DNA of 33,865 bases from Schoenoplectus triqueter (GCA_964058805.1 CAXKVV010002163.1:1-33865), one strand, 5' to 3'. Numbered from the stretch's first letter, positions 20,000 to 30,362 are shown. The notes: generated by a model not told the origin, from the letters alone. Translations and numbers: made by a program.

Positions 20000-20002
20000 A
20001 GC

Positions 20003-20056
20003 GTGCATCTGAATGGGTGTCGGCTGATTCTGCCGATTAGAGATATTTGGATGCAC
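20003..20056. other. Nested hairpin at the LTR inner end
   Basis: Outer arms GTGCATC (20003-20009) and GATGCAC (20050-20056) enclose inner arms TCGGC (20020-20024) and GCCGA (20032-20036). Confidence 0.6.
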
Positions 20057-20237
20057 ATTCAGGGGGTTTTTAGTGATTGTGAGTTCTTGTAGATTCCGGT
20101 GGGCGCAAGCCCCCACCGTTAATTACCCTGGGCTACGAACCTCGAGGCACCTCTGGATCTTTGAAAGAGAGAAGCAAATAGTATAGTTAAGAGATGGGCA
20201 AGTGGTCGTCTAAGTTTATAAAAAGGGATCTACGGAA

Positions 20238-20832
20238 GATGAACCTACAAACAGACCGGTTCAATCTAGGGAAGACAAAACCTACAAACAGATCGGTTTT
20301 ATCCTATGGGGACGAACCTACAAACAGACCGGTTCAGTCCATGCCACCTCGAGATGTAACCTTACCAACAGACCAGGTTAATCTCTTCATAGGGGCTTGA
20401 GGTGAGTCTACATACAGACCGACTCGACCTCCGTTGATCTAGAAGATAAACCTACAAACAGACCGGTTCAATCTTAACTAGTCAACAACCAATCACACAA
20501 AATACAACTCGAAGCACTAAGCCGGTTGATCTTGAGGTTGGTGAATCAGGAGAAGGGTGGATATGGCCCACGTATTTCTTCTCACCGATCTTCTAGATCA
20601 TGAATTCGAAACACTAAGCCGATTCATAAACCTAGGAAACACAATTGCACACAATGTCAAACCTGAAGCGCTGGGCCAGTTCAACATTGAGGCATGTGTT
20701 AGTGAAGGAACCTACCTACAGAACGGTTCACATTCACTGTTTTGTGGATGAATCTACCAACAGACCGATTCAATCTCACAGTCTCGGGAAATGAGTCAGG
20801 AGACAAACTCATCAACGGACGAGTTCAGTCTT
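20238..20832. repeat. Array of 12 hairpins with co-varying arms, two loop families
   Basis: Nine units share a loop like TACAAACAGACC. Inner arms (left and right starts) are: GAACC/GGTTC 20241/20258; AAAACC/GGTTTT 20277/20295; GAACC/GGTTC 20314/20331; AACCT/AGGTT 20358/20375; GAGTC/GACTC 20404/20421; AACC/GGTT 20449/20465; GAACC/GGTTC 20708/20725; GAATC/GATTC 20750/20767; AACTC/GAGTT 20806/20821 (10-nt loop). Outer arms also pair and differ: GGAC/GTCC, GAGAT/ATCTC, AGGT/ACCT, AAGAT/ATCTT, AGTGAA/TTCACT, GTG+GAT/ATC+CAC and AGAC/GTCT. They are usually separated from the inner arms by a bulged A or CA on the right side. Three more units share a loop like TCGAAGCACTAAGCCG: CAAC/GTTG 20505/20525, ATGAAT/ATTCAT 20600/20622, and AAC/GTT plus CAATGT/ACATTG around 20652-20689. 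Small ORFs here are incidental. Confidence 0.85.
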
Positions 20833-20848
20833 GCCAGCTCAAATGGTC

Positions 20849-21440
20849 ATGAATTACTTGTTCACGACACCGAGTCATTAAGATGTCACTTCGCTCGGAC
20901 ATCGTAATGTTCTTCATCTTCAAAGTCGACATATCTCTCCATGCTGATGTCGTAGCTTTGGTCAATCTTCAACGAACGTCAAGATGTTCTTGTCTCGACT
21001 AATCATTCTACATGTTGCACTACTTGTGCAAAATCACTATGTAGCCCTACACCCCTTGTGTGAGCGTATTCAATCATGAGTTACTTGCTCATGGCAGCGA
21101 GTCATTAAGATGTCACCTCTCTAGGACATCGTAATGTTCTTCTTCTTCAGAGTCGACGTATATCTTCATGTTAGTATCGTAGCTCTGGTTATTCTTCATC
21201 AAACATCAAGATGTTCCTGTCTCGATGTATCTTCTCAGGTCGCTATCGAAGCCTTAATCTTCTCACGTCAAGATGTTCTTGTCTCAACGCATCTTCTTCA
21301 TATTGCTATCGAAGTCTTAACGTATCTTATTATTATTCATCAAATGTCAAGATGTTCTTGTCTCGACATATCTTCTCATATTGCTATTAAATCCTTAATC
21401 ATCCTACGTCAAGATGTTCTTGTCTTGACTAATCGTTCTA
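20849..21440. repeat. Second hairpin array, loop AAGATGTTCTTGTCTC
   Basis: The 16-nt loop starts at 20981, 21208, 21270, 21349 and 21411. Flanking arms differ but mostly pair: GTC/GAC, ACATC/GATGT, CGT/ACG (with a C-A mismatch next to the loop), ATGTC/GACAT, GTC/GAC. Related pairs in the same stretch are TGAA/TTCA (20850, 20861) against ATGAG/CTCAT (21076, 21088) around a shared TTACTTG loop. GATGTC/GACATC occurs twice (20882/20898, 21109/21125). Confidence 0.75.
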
Positions 21441-21489
21441 AATGTTGTGCGAATATTCCCATGTGACTCTACACTCCTTGTGTGAGCAT

Positions 21490-21572
21490 TTTTTTATTCA
21501 TCTCAAAAATATACAAAGCCCATATAATATCTTTTATTATTATCTCTATTATAAAGATGCATTTATTTATTA

Positions 21573-21616
<44 letters not shown>

Positions 21617-22061
21617 TTTGAATGCTATTTATCTATGTAGAAAACTATTTACAAAAATAATAGAAAATGGGTAGCTATTAACTTAGAACTTTATTTATAT
21701 TTTGGGATTTTTACAATAGCTAGAATAGTAGAATTTTATTTTTATTATTTCTAAACTCTATTTATTCTATAGAAAACCACTTACTAAAATAATAGAAAAT
21801 AAAATGGCTATGATTTTTATTTGTATTTTTAAAATGTTCATAATAGCTAAAGTAATAGGATTTTATTATTATATTCTATTATATTGAAATACTATTCATT
21901 ATGTAAGAATCATTTACAAAATTAAAAGGTGGTTAGCTATACTATTCTACTATTATTATTTTTATTATATTTATTATTTTTTATTATTTTTAATATCTAT
22001 AATAGCTAAAAGAAATCATTACTAATATTCTATTCTATTTATTATACTATTCATTATATCT
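21490..22061. other. AT-rich LTR stretch with a TTA microsatellite
   Basis: The stretch is non-coding and dominated by ATTATT-type sequence, with a pure run of TTA units near 21570-21616. Short motifs such as TAGAAAACTA--TTAC-AAAATAATAGAAAAT recur near 21640 and 21770. No gene was seen. Confidence 0.7.
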
Positions 22062-24153
22062 ATTTTTATTATTTCTATTTATTATCTATAGAAAGATATA
22101 AGATTTTTTTATTAGTCATAAGGGATGAAATTCATTATGTTTTTATTAAAACTATTATTTTTACCACATTTTATTCATCAAAAGTATATTTTTGTATATT
22201 TGTATAAAAATAACAAAAGAAATACAATTCATATTATATTATCATTCTTTATTATAAAGAAAATGCATTTTACTATTTATTACCATAGTAGTATATTTTT
22301 GTTTATTTTGTGCTATTTATTTTATTATTATTTTTTTTACAGAAAATATCAACATAATATCTATTATTATTATTATTATTATATTTTTTTTATTTATCAA
22401 AGAATATAGCTAATCTCATCATTTATTATAGTATATTACTATCACTATTATTATTTCATGGAAAATCACTTGAAAAATCACTAAAATATATCTAGTTATT
22501 ATTTATGATTTTTATTTGTATTTTTGAAATTTTTATAGTATTTAAAATGACAAGTCAAAGCTAAGCCAAATATACCAATATATGTGATGTATTTTGCTTT
22601 TAAAATGTTTTATTATGATTATATTTCTAAAACCGGAATATTATTGTATAGAAAAATAGTATGAAAAATAAGAAAATTTTAGAAACAAATTTGAGTCAAT
22701 TTGGAGTTCAATAGCATTTTCAAATCATTTATTTACTCTATATTATCACTATTCTGTTATTATTTAATTAATGGGCTTAATATGGGCCGCCAGATCTGTA
22801 TCAAGATCAGCGCCTATCTTTCATTTAACTCTATTCTTATTTGGGCCGTCGGATATGCCTCAAGATTAATTCATATGAGATGTAAGGCCCAGATTCACTT
22901 ATCACGTTATAAGCATCTGATTTATTCCAAGATTCGCGTGTGCGCTTCAATATTCGTGTTCTTGCGCTAATGTTCGTGCTGGTGCGTTTCATTGACTCTC
23001 CGGTCAACAGCACCTTCAAGATTTGCGCCGACGGCATTCCCGGCGGCTGAGGCCGTCTCCTCCCGATCAGATAGTCCCTCCGGTGTCGTCTCTCCTCGGG
23101 GAATTGTTCTACAACATCTGATCGATGATCTATGCGGTGGATCGTGCTATATACCAATGCTAGATGAACTGATTTGGTACCAACCGGTACCGAATCTCGG
23201 ATTCCACAAATTCAACACAATTACTTGTTTCTTTCAACAATTAATCATTCAATTGACATCGTATACCTATGTAAATGCCTCCTATCATGATTAGAACAAT
23301 TCAAATTGGTTGATGACTCCATTACTCGGGATGGTTGTCAAAGTGCAATAGAAGCCGTTGGTACCGATTACAATTTACTTCAAATTCATGTTATTCATTG
23401 ATCAATATTGACATTGTCATGCTTAATACTCTTTATAACACTTATTCAAACCATGATATGCATGCATATGCTTATAATCTTCCCTAATTCTCAATCTGAA
23501 ACTCAATTTCAGAAACGGAACGCGATAACAGTATTGAAACTCCAAATCAGTCGAGTTCTCAAGATTATATCTGAGATCAATCGACTTCAAAGGACTCTAC
23601 AGACCCTAATGCATATAGTATTAACAAGGATCAAGATAATTCTCACTCAAGAATCAAGAATTGATCAATGAACTCAACTGTTACCGAGTTCTCAAGTTGA
23701 ACTGAGATCAATCGATTTAACAGCCTCATTCATCAACCTTTAAGCAAAATTCTTTGAAAGAAATGAAAGATTTATACTATATAAACTTGCAATGCATGAA
23801 ATAAAGAAGAAAATCATGAAGAAAGGGTTGAAATTCAAAGAAATTTAGAAACAGCACAGTAAAATGCTGATACACAGTGGCAATTACATCTTTAAAGCTC
23901 CAATCTTCAAGAATTAAATCTACTAATCCCTAATTGACAGATAATAGAGTATATAGCTTACCTCCAAACAAGTAATTGAAGCAAATAGATCGAGTTCTCA
24001 AGTTAAAACTGAGATCAATCGATTCTATCAGAGTTCTCTTCTGAATTCTTGCTTCTTCTTACTCTCTCTCTCTCTATAAAGTGTTCTCTCTATCTCTTGT
24101 CTTCTATATGCGTGTGTATTGTCTCTCTTCCTTGTTCTGTGTGTGTAATTGGT

Positions 24154-24160
24154 TTATATA
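24154..24160 (-). promoter_or_regulatory. Candidate TATA box for gag-pol transcription
   Basis: The minus strand reads GCTTATATAAACC, followed downstream by an A/C/G-rich leader-like stretch (ACACACAGAACAAGGAAGAG). A second candidate (TATATATA at 24382-24389) is close by. If this one is used, the 5' part of the RNA inside the LTR would be over 4 kb long. Confidence 0.35.
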
Positions 24161-25420
24161 AGCAATTGAGATGGTGTACCAAATGAATTAGAGCCATACA
24201 CCACTTATACACCATCAATTGAACTCCCTTGGCTCATGAACATGGTTCTTCAATTCTGTTATTGTTTCTGTTATGATGTGGGCCCCATTCAAGCGAATCC
24301 AAAGTTCAAGCCTTTGGCTGTTGACCATGTTTGACTCACATCTCATATGCTGCTAGAACCTTCTAGAACATCTAAACATACTATATATACTCATTCCAAT
24401 GTATCTAGAGCATTCATTCATCCTCTGCCATTGTTATCTTCTTCCAAAGCTCAAAGCTTTATTACCCGATTCCATCTCTTGGCCAACAACATACCTCCAC
24501 CATCCAATTGATAATCTCCATCACCTAAACAGCATCGTGAGGGTGCATAGAGGCTGCCAGCATTGGTAATTCGAGCTGAGAGTGCAAGGTTTCAAATTTC
24601 ATCAATTTGCCCGATTTTATCACTCCCTCTCAATTGCTTCAATTCATCCCCTAATTGCTGCTTCTTTCTTCATCTACAGCGTCGCCTAAGCAAGTGGAGA
24701 AGGTTTGCACCATCAATTTTGGATTTTGAAGTAGGAATTGAAGTGCTTCATCAATTGCCCGAGGTATTCATCTCTCTCAATCACCTTATTCACTTGTTGT
24801 TTTTCAATTCTGATCAATTGCACATACTCTCCCATGTATAGGCTAACTCTGGGTGAAAGGAATTGGAGTTGCGAGCTTTGGAGAGCTTGATCACCTCTAA
24901 TGGCGCCTTCTGCCTCGTCGAGAAGAAGGAAGAAGAGAGGGAGGGGAGAAGGAGAAGAGAAAGAGGAGGGTGCGTCCGGCGCACAGAGTCCACAGCTAGG
25001 TGGGACCCACAGTCAGAGGCGTAATACAAGTGAGCCAGGTACACATCGCTTCTTTCCTTTGATTTAAATCTCTGATTAGATCTGCGTATAGACTAGGTGC
25101 ATGATTGCCTGTGTGAGCTATACATTCATAAACCTGACAAATGGGCCCCACATGTAAGTATATGAATCTCGGCCTATTAGTCCAGCTGTGGATTAGTTAA
25201 CCCCTTGCTTAGATTTAATCAATCTGACTTGGCACACTCTGATAGGTCCACTTGTTTAATCAATCTATTAATCATCTGTTATAGTGCTAATCCATGCTGA
25301 GGTGGCTTCTATTAATAAGGGCCATGTGTCACCCCTGGGGCCCATATTGCCTAATTGGACCAATGAGATACAGCCATGTGTTAATAGTTGTAGTGTAGCC
25401 TGCTGAGGTGTTTTGCTAGC

Positions 25421-25733
25421 AGACTGCCATGTGGCATATGAGGAGTGAGGTGTGCTGCTGTGGTGCTGCCATGTGGTAAGTGTAGGGATGAGGTGGGCCT
25501 GTCAGGTAGAGCCATGTGGCACTGGGGTAGTGAGGTGTCCTCCTCTGGCTGTGCCATATGGCACAAGGTTGGGTTAAGTGGACCTCTGGTGTGGTGCCAT
25601 GTGGCACTAGGGTGGTGAGGTGGCCCACTGGCTGTCTGCCACGTGGCACTAAGGTGGGGCCCACCTGTCAGTGACTCATACCTGGGTGGGGCCCACTTGC
25701 TGACATGGCCCAATGAGAGGCTGCCACGTGGCA
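25421..25733. repeat. E-box/G-box array, 5' LTR copy
   Basis: This is the 22061-offset twin of 3360-3672, with identical cores and spacing. Confidence 0.75.
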
Positions 25734-27441
25734 CACCCTCTCTCTTCGATTATTTTATACCTCCTGTGTTTCTTGTACCCAGTTTGTACCCAGAGCTGCT
25801 GTTATCCCCAACTTGCACCCGGGATTGCTCTGATCAAATCTCAGCCTTTGATTAATCTATTTAATCTGCCTTTATTTTCCCTGAATTTATTCTGATAGCT
25901 CCACTTATCCAAAAATTATGAAATTTTCACCAAAAATCCCTAAATTCATGATGATCATCCCTGTAATTTTTAATTCCATTTTTACCCCTCCTTCTCTGAA
26001 TTAAAAATTCTCTTATTCATAAAACCCTATTATTCCTTATGAATTAATCCCTGATTTCATTTGTAGCTCAATGTCTCTGCCAATTATCTCCCTTTTGCAG
26101 AAACCACCCTAACTAAATACCAATTAGACTTATATTGATATTCATTAGGGCTTGATTTGATCAAATGCTGACTACTTATCAGCAATTAATACAAATCTAG
26201 ACTTGATCAGGTGGTTGCTCCCGACTTTGGCACCTGATCAGTCTTGTGAAATTGACTTTCAATCCCTTAACATGAGGGTGACTTGGTCAAAGAACTGACT
26301 ACTTATCAGTAATTGACACAAATCAAAGCATGGTTAGGTGGTTGCTCGCAGCTTTGGCACCAGGTCAGCCTTGAAAGCAAAATCACATTTGGAATTTCTT
26401 ATAACTAGCTGCATCAAAATGCTAGCTTGGCATTGACATCATTTCATGTAGCATAGGGATTATACTGCTTCAGCTCCTTTCTAGGGTTAGCTCCAAAGGC
26501 AGATTTCTAGGGTTCAATTCTGACTCCTTCAATAGGTCACTGGGGTGTGGGGTCCACCTGTCAGTGAAAATAGTCACATGGTGACTCATCAGATAGGCTA
26601 TGCTGTTAGATTCATCTGCAAGGGACTGCCAGGTGGGTCCCATTTGTCAGAGAAAATGTAATCAAATGGCTGACCCATCAGGAGATTTTCTCTCTCCTAA
26701 ATCTCCCGAGGGTCAGCCACCTCGAATGAGTAGGAGGTGGTGGGGTATTTATATCCTCGTCTTTCACCGTATTATTTCATTGTGGGATTAATGCTTAACC
26801 TCTGTTCCGGGTTGGTTAGCTTTCTTAGCAAAATAGGCTAGGTCCATGTCATTGGAGCTGCTCATAAGGGACTGCCATGTGGGTCCCACTTGTCAGAAAA
26901 GATATAATCACATGGTGACACCCAAGAGGTCTCCTCTCTCCCTCGATCTTCTTGGGTGTCACACATGCTGAGTGGATAGAGAATAGCGGGGTATTTATAT
27001 TCTTCACTTTGCGCTCAGCATTCCATTGTGGGACTAATGGATTTGTTCCGGGGTTATGCAGCGACTTTTCCTGATCAGTGGGCCACCTTTCCACTGCTCT
27101 CTTTCTTCTTCCCCTTTCTTATGATTTTATCATCAATTTATTTCATTTATTCATCCATTCATCCTTGAAACTTTTCAAGGGTAAACAATCTCCACACCCG
27201 AAAGAGATGGTTCTGTCTAGGAAAGATTGAATTTAAAGTGGTCCTCGTGACCCCGATCTTTCCTGGGAGCCCCTTTTACGTGTCCTGATAACTGGCCGAA
27301 AAGGAACTTTGTCACGTTATCAAATTACTTTATCGTACCAGAAGGAATTAACTGTTTTGAAATCATATAAAATGTTTATATGCTTTTTACGGTATAAATA
27401 AAGAACAAAGATGTAGTTGCAAAATAAAGAATTGAGAACTG

Positions 27442-27655
27442 ATAGTTATATATGTGACTGATTCATGTATATATATACAAAATGTTTGTATGAGCAGGTA
27501 AATTAGATTTACTGCTTTGATATGAAATGTATCTTATCATAGATGCAAAGCTACTTCTATTGGATAGATAGTAGTTATATACGTGACTGATTCATGTATA
27601 TATACAAAATGTTTGTATGAGCTGGTAAATTGGATTTACCGCTTTGATAATAAAT
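27442..27655. repeat. Direct repeat pair, offset about 128 bp
   Basis: The block AGTTATATA-GTGACTGATTCATG ... ACAAAATGTTTGTATGAGC ... TTTGATA is present twice, starting near 27442 and 27571. The ending hairpins differ: GCA-GTAAAT/ATTTAC-TGC in the first, AGC-GGTAAAT/ATTTACC-GCT in the second. Confidence 0.75.
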
Positions 27656-28115
27656 GAGTAAATTAGATTTATCATTTTAAGGAACCGTGAAAGAATGTTA
27701 TGTCAAAGAAAGACTGGAAAAGGAACTTTCAATGGTCTTTCTGGCAGACGTCTTTTCACGTGTTCATAAGTCTGTTTAAAGTCAGCTTAATAAACTGACT
27801 AATTATAAATGTGTAAATTAGATTTATCATTTTAAGGAACCGTGAAAGAATGTTATGTCAAAGAAAGACTGGAAAAAGAACTTTCAATGGTCTTTCTGGC
27901 AGACGTCTTTTCACGTGTTCATAAGTCTGTTTAAAGTTAGCTTAATAAACTGACTAATTATAAATGTGTAAATTAGATTTATCATTTTTAAGAAACCGTG
28001 AAGGAAGGTTGTGTCAAAGAAAGACTGGAAAAGGAACTTTCAGTGGTCTTTCTGGCAGACATCTTTTACGTGTTCGTAAGTCTGTTTAAAGTCAGTTTAA
28101 CAAACTGACTGCTTA
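27651..28115. repeat. Three tandem 155-bp repeats
   Basis: The TAAATTAGATTTATC block starts at 27659, 27814 and 27969, exactly 155 bp apart. Each unit carries AGAAAGAC/GTCTTTCT arms and an AGTC-GTTTA/TAAAC-GACT hairpin. Units 1 and 2 are nearly identical; unit 3 is more diverged. Confidence 0.9.
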
Positions 28116-28556
28116 CGATGTTAAACCCGAAAAATTAAGTAATATGCCCTACCTACTCTGTCCTCGCATATCATTGTTCATTGGCAGACGTGACCTACTC
28201 AGTAGGCGTCACCTTTTACCTTTGGTTTTCGAGGGTTATGTCCGACATAACGAATCAAATAGAGTGAGGTTACTTACCAATGATTTCCAAAACAGTTTTG
28301 GGCTTGGGGCAAAGTTTCGTTAAAACATATGATGTTTAGCGAAACCAAGAATCACATAGAGATGTGATTAGCAAAGAGTTGCTTACCTAAGATAATTAAT
28401 AAACGAGTTATTCAACGATAACTTGATTATCAATGAAAATAGGGATCTTGGTCCTAACTACAAACGGGAATAGAACAAATTTGTAGTGGGAGTTTTATTT
28501 GAAATAAGACATTACATGAACAAAGCTAAAAATCTTTACATTTTACGTTGTAGCAC

Positions 28557-29786
28557 ATGGCTAAAGAAACTCTTACTAATACGTTCCGTGCGCTCATACT
28601 AAGACATGAGAAACTCGAGTACGTCCTTAACACACCAATCTCTGCACAGCCTGCAGTAGGCTGCACAGCAAATGAAGTCACCATGTACAACAAGCACAAA
28701 GAAGATGAGCTTGATGTACAAAGTTTATTGGTCAAGAAATTTAAGGTGACTAAATCTCTGCTGAGTCATAAGATGACTGAGGGCAGCTCTCTTGACACTC
28801 ACATGCTCCGTATGACGAGCGATGTTGAGCAGTTGGAGAAGCTTAACAGTCCGTTGAACAAAGAGTTTGTTACGGATGTTATCCTGAACTCTCTCCCTCC
28901 TAGCTATTCTAATTTCATCAGGAATTATCATATGCTGGGAATGGACAAGAGCTTGCAGGAGCTCCAAGGGATGTTGAGGATCGCTGATGGGGACATGAAG
29001 AAGAGTTCTTCTATCCTCGTGATCCAAGAAGGTGCGAGGAAGATTAAAAAGATGAAACGCAAAGCGACTCCCAAAATGGCACCTAAGTACAAAGGCAAAG
29101 GGAAGATGGTTCCTAATCAGAACACTTCCAAGGCAAAAGCTTCTACCTCTGACTGCTTTTATTGTCAAGGCAATGGTCATTGGAGGAGGAACTGCCCTAA
29201 GTATCTGGAGGATTTGAGGACGGGAAAAGTTCCCAAAGTTTCAACCTCAGGTATTTTCATGATTGAAGTTAACGTTGTTACCTCTATTTATGATTGGGTA
29301 TTGGATACTGGATCATGTGCTCATATTTGTTCAAATATACAGGCACTAAAGAATAGGAGGAAACTACGTAATAAGGAAGTACAACTCCGAGTTGGAAATG
29401 GAGCACAAGTTGCAGCCGTAACAGTCGGAAGTATAGAGTTGTATTTGCCTAGCGGGCTTGTAATGGAACTTGAAAATGTATATTTTGTTCCAAGTATTTC
29501 CAGAAACATCATTTCAATCTCATGTTTAGAAATGAATGGTTTCTCTTTTGTTATAAAGGACAATGGTTGTTCTATATATAAAGATGAGTTATATTATGGA
29601 TCTTCTTTTATGATGAATGATCTTTATATACTGGAAATAGACAAACCTATATTTAACATCAATAAACGACTCAAAACATCTCATGAAAGTATGACTTTCA
29701 TATGGCATTATCGCCTTGTTCATATAAACGAGAAACGCATCAAAAGTTACATGAAGTTGGACTTCTTGATAATTTTAATATTGTGA
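28557..29786 (+). pseudogene. Ty1/copia gag, zinc knuckle, protease and pre-integrase fragment
   Basis: The frame starts at an ATG and runs 409 residues. After a divergent N-terminus comes a copia Gag region (LPPSYSNFIRNYHM), a basic stretch, a CX2CX4HX4C knuckle (CFYCQGNGHWRRNCPKYL), and a protease active site WVLDTGSCAHIC. A pre-integrase segment (FIWHYRLVHINEKRIKSY) follows. The Gag N-terminal part looks shortened near residues 50-60 compared with relatives I know. The frame ends in non-homologous residues because of indels at about 29745-29815, after which integrase resumes. The knuckle, protease and integrase order is that of copia elements. Confidence 0.88.
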
Positions 29787-29804
29787 ATCTTGTTTACGTG
29801 AAAA

Positions 29805-30362
29805 ATGACCAAATTGTCTTTCTCCAAGAAGGGCGAAAGGACAAGTGACTTATTAGCCCTTATACACACAGATGTATGCGGACCAATGAGTACTCGTACA
29901 AGAAATGGTGATCGCTACTTTATCACGTTTACTGATGATTACAGTAGATATGGTTATGTCTACTTGATGAGACATAAGTCTGAATCCTTTGAAAAGTTCA
30001 AGGAATTCAAGACTGAAGTAGAAAATCAACTGAATAAAAGTATTAAGGCCTTACGGTCAGACCGTGGAGGCGAATACTTAAGTTATGAGTTTACAATGTA
30101 CTTAAAAGAATGTGGGATAGTCTCACAACTCACACCTCCGGGAACGCCGCAATGGAACGGTGTTTCTGAGAGGAGGAATCGAACTCTGTTAGACATGGTT
30201 CGTTCCATGATGAGTAATACCACACTCCCAAAAATGTTTTGGGGGCACGCACTAGAAACTGCTGCACTAACAATAAATAGGGTTCCATCCAAGTCAGTAG
30301 AAAAGACTCCATATGAGTTATGGTTTGGTAAGATACCAAATATGTCTTATCTTAAAATTTAG
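29805..30362 (+). pseudogene. Ty1/copia integrase core
   Basis: The catalytic triad is intact: Asp in HTDVCGPM, Asp in RSDRGGEY, and Glu in PQWNGVSERRNRTL. The frame ends at a TAG at 30360-30362, where relatives have Trp in the motif before GC-VFVK. Homology continues straight on after it, so this is a nonsense mutation. It has the same frame number as the gag fragment but is separated from it by frameshifts. Confidence 0.9.

Larger units (their letters stand above)
19697..20196. repeat. Long-range inverted repeat enclosing the primer-site region
   Basis: The arm 19697-19735 is the reverse complement of 20158-20196 at 34 of 39 positions. It encloses both primer-site copies and a CGGTGGG/CCCACCG hairpin (20097-20103, 20112-20118). 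Confidence 0.7.
19775..27187 (-). repeat. 5' LTR of the gypsy element (left edge 19775 or 19920)
   Basis: The part 22062-27187 is proven by its match to 1-5126. It ends TAAACA at 27187, and flanking DNA begins at 27188. The left edge is inferred from the primer-site-like sequence. TG at 19775 gives 7413 bp, and TG at 19920 gives 7268 bp. If right, about 2.1-2.3 kb of the 3' LTR lie left of the window. The sequence upstream of 22062 has no second copy in the window, so this cannot be proven here. Confidence 0.7.
27188..28556. other. Gene-free, hairpin-rich flank, probably copia 5' LTR/leader remnant
   Basis: No coding sequence was seen. Inverted repeats include: GGAAAGAT/ATCTTTCC (27220, 27256); TGATAAC/GTTATCA (27286, 27316); CATATAAA/TTTATATG around ATG (27364, 27375); GTGAC+CTAC/GTAG+GTCAC near 28188; GTTATGTC/GACATAAC near 28236; CCAAAAC/GTTTTGG near 28287; AATCACA/TGTGATT (28350, 28363); GATAAT+AGTTAT/ATAACT+ATTATC near 28390-28434; and ACTACAAA/TTTGTAGT near 28458-28486. 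A clear copia 5' LTR end and primer site before the gag ATG were not found. Confidence 0.6.

Noticed and set aside
19440..20058. Overlapping minus-strand ORFs with repeated Arg/Pro-rich blocks upstream of gag
   Set aside because: They are products of the 145-bp duplication and GC-rich LTR end, cross the primer-site region, and lie in other frames than gag-pol.
20097..20160. Possible tRNA gene fragment (GGCTACGAACCTCGAGGC region)
   Set aside because: It has one short hairpin and a weak T-arm-like string only; no acceptor, D or anticodon arms can be drawn.
20238..20832. CRISPR-like repeat array
   Set aside because: Units are uneven, both arms and gaps vary, the context is a plant retrotransposon, and no cas genes occur. 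The conserved part is a hairpin loop, not a constant direct repeat.
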